NCBI GenBank assembly: GCA_032173965.1
Contig: CM063283.1
Coordinates: forward strand, 17,340,501-17,404,500
Direction of reading: 5' to 3'
Origin: Sitta carolinensis
Lineage: Eukaryota > Chordata > Aves > Passeriformes > Sittidae
Length of the DNA stretch: 64,000 nt
The notes beneath the pieces were generated by a model. The model had not been told where the DNA came from and did no database searches. It was given only the letters and a program-made list of their open reading frames with translations. Below are positions 62,501 to 64,000 of this stretch, piece after piece. Made by a program: the position numbers and the translations under genes. How positions within the stretch are numbered: the first letter of the stretch is position 1; each line of letters starts with the position of its first letter.

Positions 62501-64000
62501 ACAGTCTGGCTCTAGCTGGGTGGTGAAAACTGCTCCTGTAGTTCTCCAGCAGAGCAAAACCAAAACAATAAACCTCCAGCCAACATAAAAATGCCACTTC
62601 ACAAGTAAGCCACACCTCAAACAAGATTGGATAGTTAAGATTACAGGTAGGCTTTATGGGTTTTATCTTCCTATCTTTATAACCACATAGAAACAAAGAT
62701 GGAAATATTGCTTTTCTCTGTTCTCTTGATCACCACTGGGAATCATGGCTGATTGTTTAACACACTTAGAATTGAGTACTTGTGAATGCCTCCAAACTTT
62801 TAATGAGCTTTACAAAATATATTATGCTAATGCAGATATTCCTAGATGGAAATACAGATACAGGTTTAGACACGATATATCTACATCTAACTATGTATAC
62901 GTGTCAGGTCATAAACTCAAGGTTTTAAATCCAGCTGCTCTGCTACAGGAGAAGTGGCAGCTGTGCCCACAGACAAGTCAAAATATAGTTTACTGAAATG
63001 AAACTATCAATACAAAACTATTAATGTAAAGAGAATAATTACTGATGAAATCCCTCCCTCTATATTATAGAAGGAATCTCTGAGTAGAGGAGAATTTTTA
63101 ATTTTTTTCTCTCGAGGGGTACAGCAACATCATTGAGGTTTATCTTTTTAATAACGATTTGCTGCACAGTCAGTTTTCAATTAAGGAATTGATCATGTCC
63201 AAGGAATTGTAAATGATACAGCGAAGTCACAGATCACAGAATAGTTCCTATTTGCTGTAAATTTGGTTTACTCAAATGTGTCAAATCTGCTTTTAGTTCT
63301 TCTCCAAAGCTGATCATACTCCCTTTTCTGTTTACATTAGGAACCACAACAGAGATTTAAATTACAGAGCAGAACAGTAACATCCACATTCCACCTTTTC
63401 ACTTCCCTGCAATGAACTCATTTGTTGCAGAAGGAAAACTATTTGTCCATCAACCCTCCCTCAAACTTTGCCTTGCACAGAACATTCACCCATTGCCTGG
63501 AACAGAGGGGAGCAGAAGCCAGATGCACAAGACACTGACCAGCCAGCGCTGATTAAAGAAGAATAATGAACATCCCACAATGCGCCTGAAGAGTAACTGC
63601 CAATTCTCCTTATTCCTGCTGTGTCCTTATGAAACAGCTTTCTTGGAAAACACCCCATCAATACAGCAGCTGCCATCTCAGCATTCCTTCAATCACACTA
63701 CCCCGTGGCAGGTTAAGTGGCTTTGTCACCCACATGCCTACCTGCAGCTACCACTGGGCAAAACACTGTTAGAGCCACCAGGAGAGCTGAAGAGCATCTT
63801 AGGCCCTTCCCTTCCCTGCACAAAGGCCTGCAGGAAGATGAGTGTGGGCAAACTTCCAGTGCCCAAGAGGGACTACTGCACAGCAGGGCTGACAAGAGCT
63901 TCCAGCAACAGCACCAACCTTGAGGCACCGGGGGTTTTATCCTGCAGATTACTTTCCTCACTACATAACTCAACGCTCTTCCTACATCACCAAAGTCAGC

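Larger units (their letters stand above)
45988..64000 (-). other. Intron(s)/5' region upstream of the first coding exon; no gene recognised
   Basis: About 18 kb upstream of the start-codon exon contains no convincing coding exon on either strand; the short open frames have no family signatures or splice context. It holds two CR1 fragments (54785-55001 and 58446-59570) and a three-unit tandem repeat (50622-50694). No CpG-island promoter is seen, so the BBX promoter is probably further upstream. Non-coding 5' UTR exons could be hidden here but cannot be told from intron by eye. Confidence 0.6.

Noticed and set aside
63228..63246. A CR1-like tail word (atcacagaatag)
   Set aside because: The flanking sequence does not continue into CR1, so it is likely chance.

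Overview
The window looks like avian nuclear DNA. It is AT-rich and gene-sparse, has spliced coding exons with GT-AG borders, and carries a few decayed CR1-type LINE fragments, including 3' ends that run into the ATTCTATG/ATTCTGTG tail typical of bird CR1. There are no operons, bacterial genes, CRISPR arrays or intact viruses. The species cannot be fixed from the sequence.

One protein-coding gene accounts for all the coding signal: BBX (bobby sox homolog, an HMG-box transcription factor) on the minus strand. Ten coding exons can be placed with matching phases, from the initiator ATG at 45978 down to 7888. In order they encode: a basic N-terminus followed by a 10-glutamate run (exon 1); an acidic linker and most of the HMG box (exon 2); the end of the HMG box (exon 3); a short exon (4); three in-frame 81-nt exons that each encode a 27-residue repeat ending in LFQ(F/L)AE (exons 5-7); a large lysine-rich exon with the conserved BBX central region (8); and two more conserved exons (9, 10). 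By comparison with remembered human BBX, about 700 of roughly 940 residues are encoded here. The remaining C-terminal exons should lie left of position 1, and the promoter and 5' UTR exons right of position 64000 or unrecognised inside 45988-64000.

The most interesting observations concern the repeat exons. A fourth copy of the 81-nt cassette sits at 14896-14975, between exons 7 and 8. It has an excellent acceptor, a good donor and clear protein similarity, but it is 80 nt long, so it is frame-shifted and reads into a stop. It is either a decayed exon, a poison exon, or a real fourth cassette hidden by a one-base sequence error. Separately, exon 8 contains a one-base frameshift at about 12140/12141. 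The flanking phases show that exactly one base is missing compared with an open gene. The two single-base defects in otherwise intact coding sequence should be judged together, since base-level assembly error would explain both.

The rest is intron. It holds CR1 fragments (about 19160-19337, 40812-41015, 42277-42395, 54785-55001, 58446-59570), a 43-base T run, short tandem repeats, a G-quadruplex motif, two local CpG-rich patches (one over exon 2, one orphan at 28600-28930) and a few stretches that look like conserved non-coding elements. All comparisons with human BBX are from memory and were not aligned by software.
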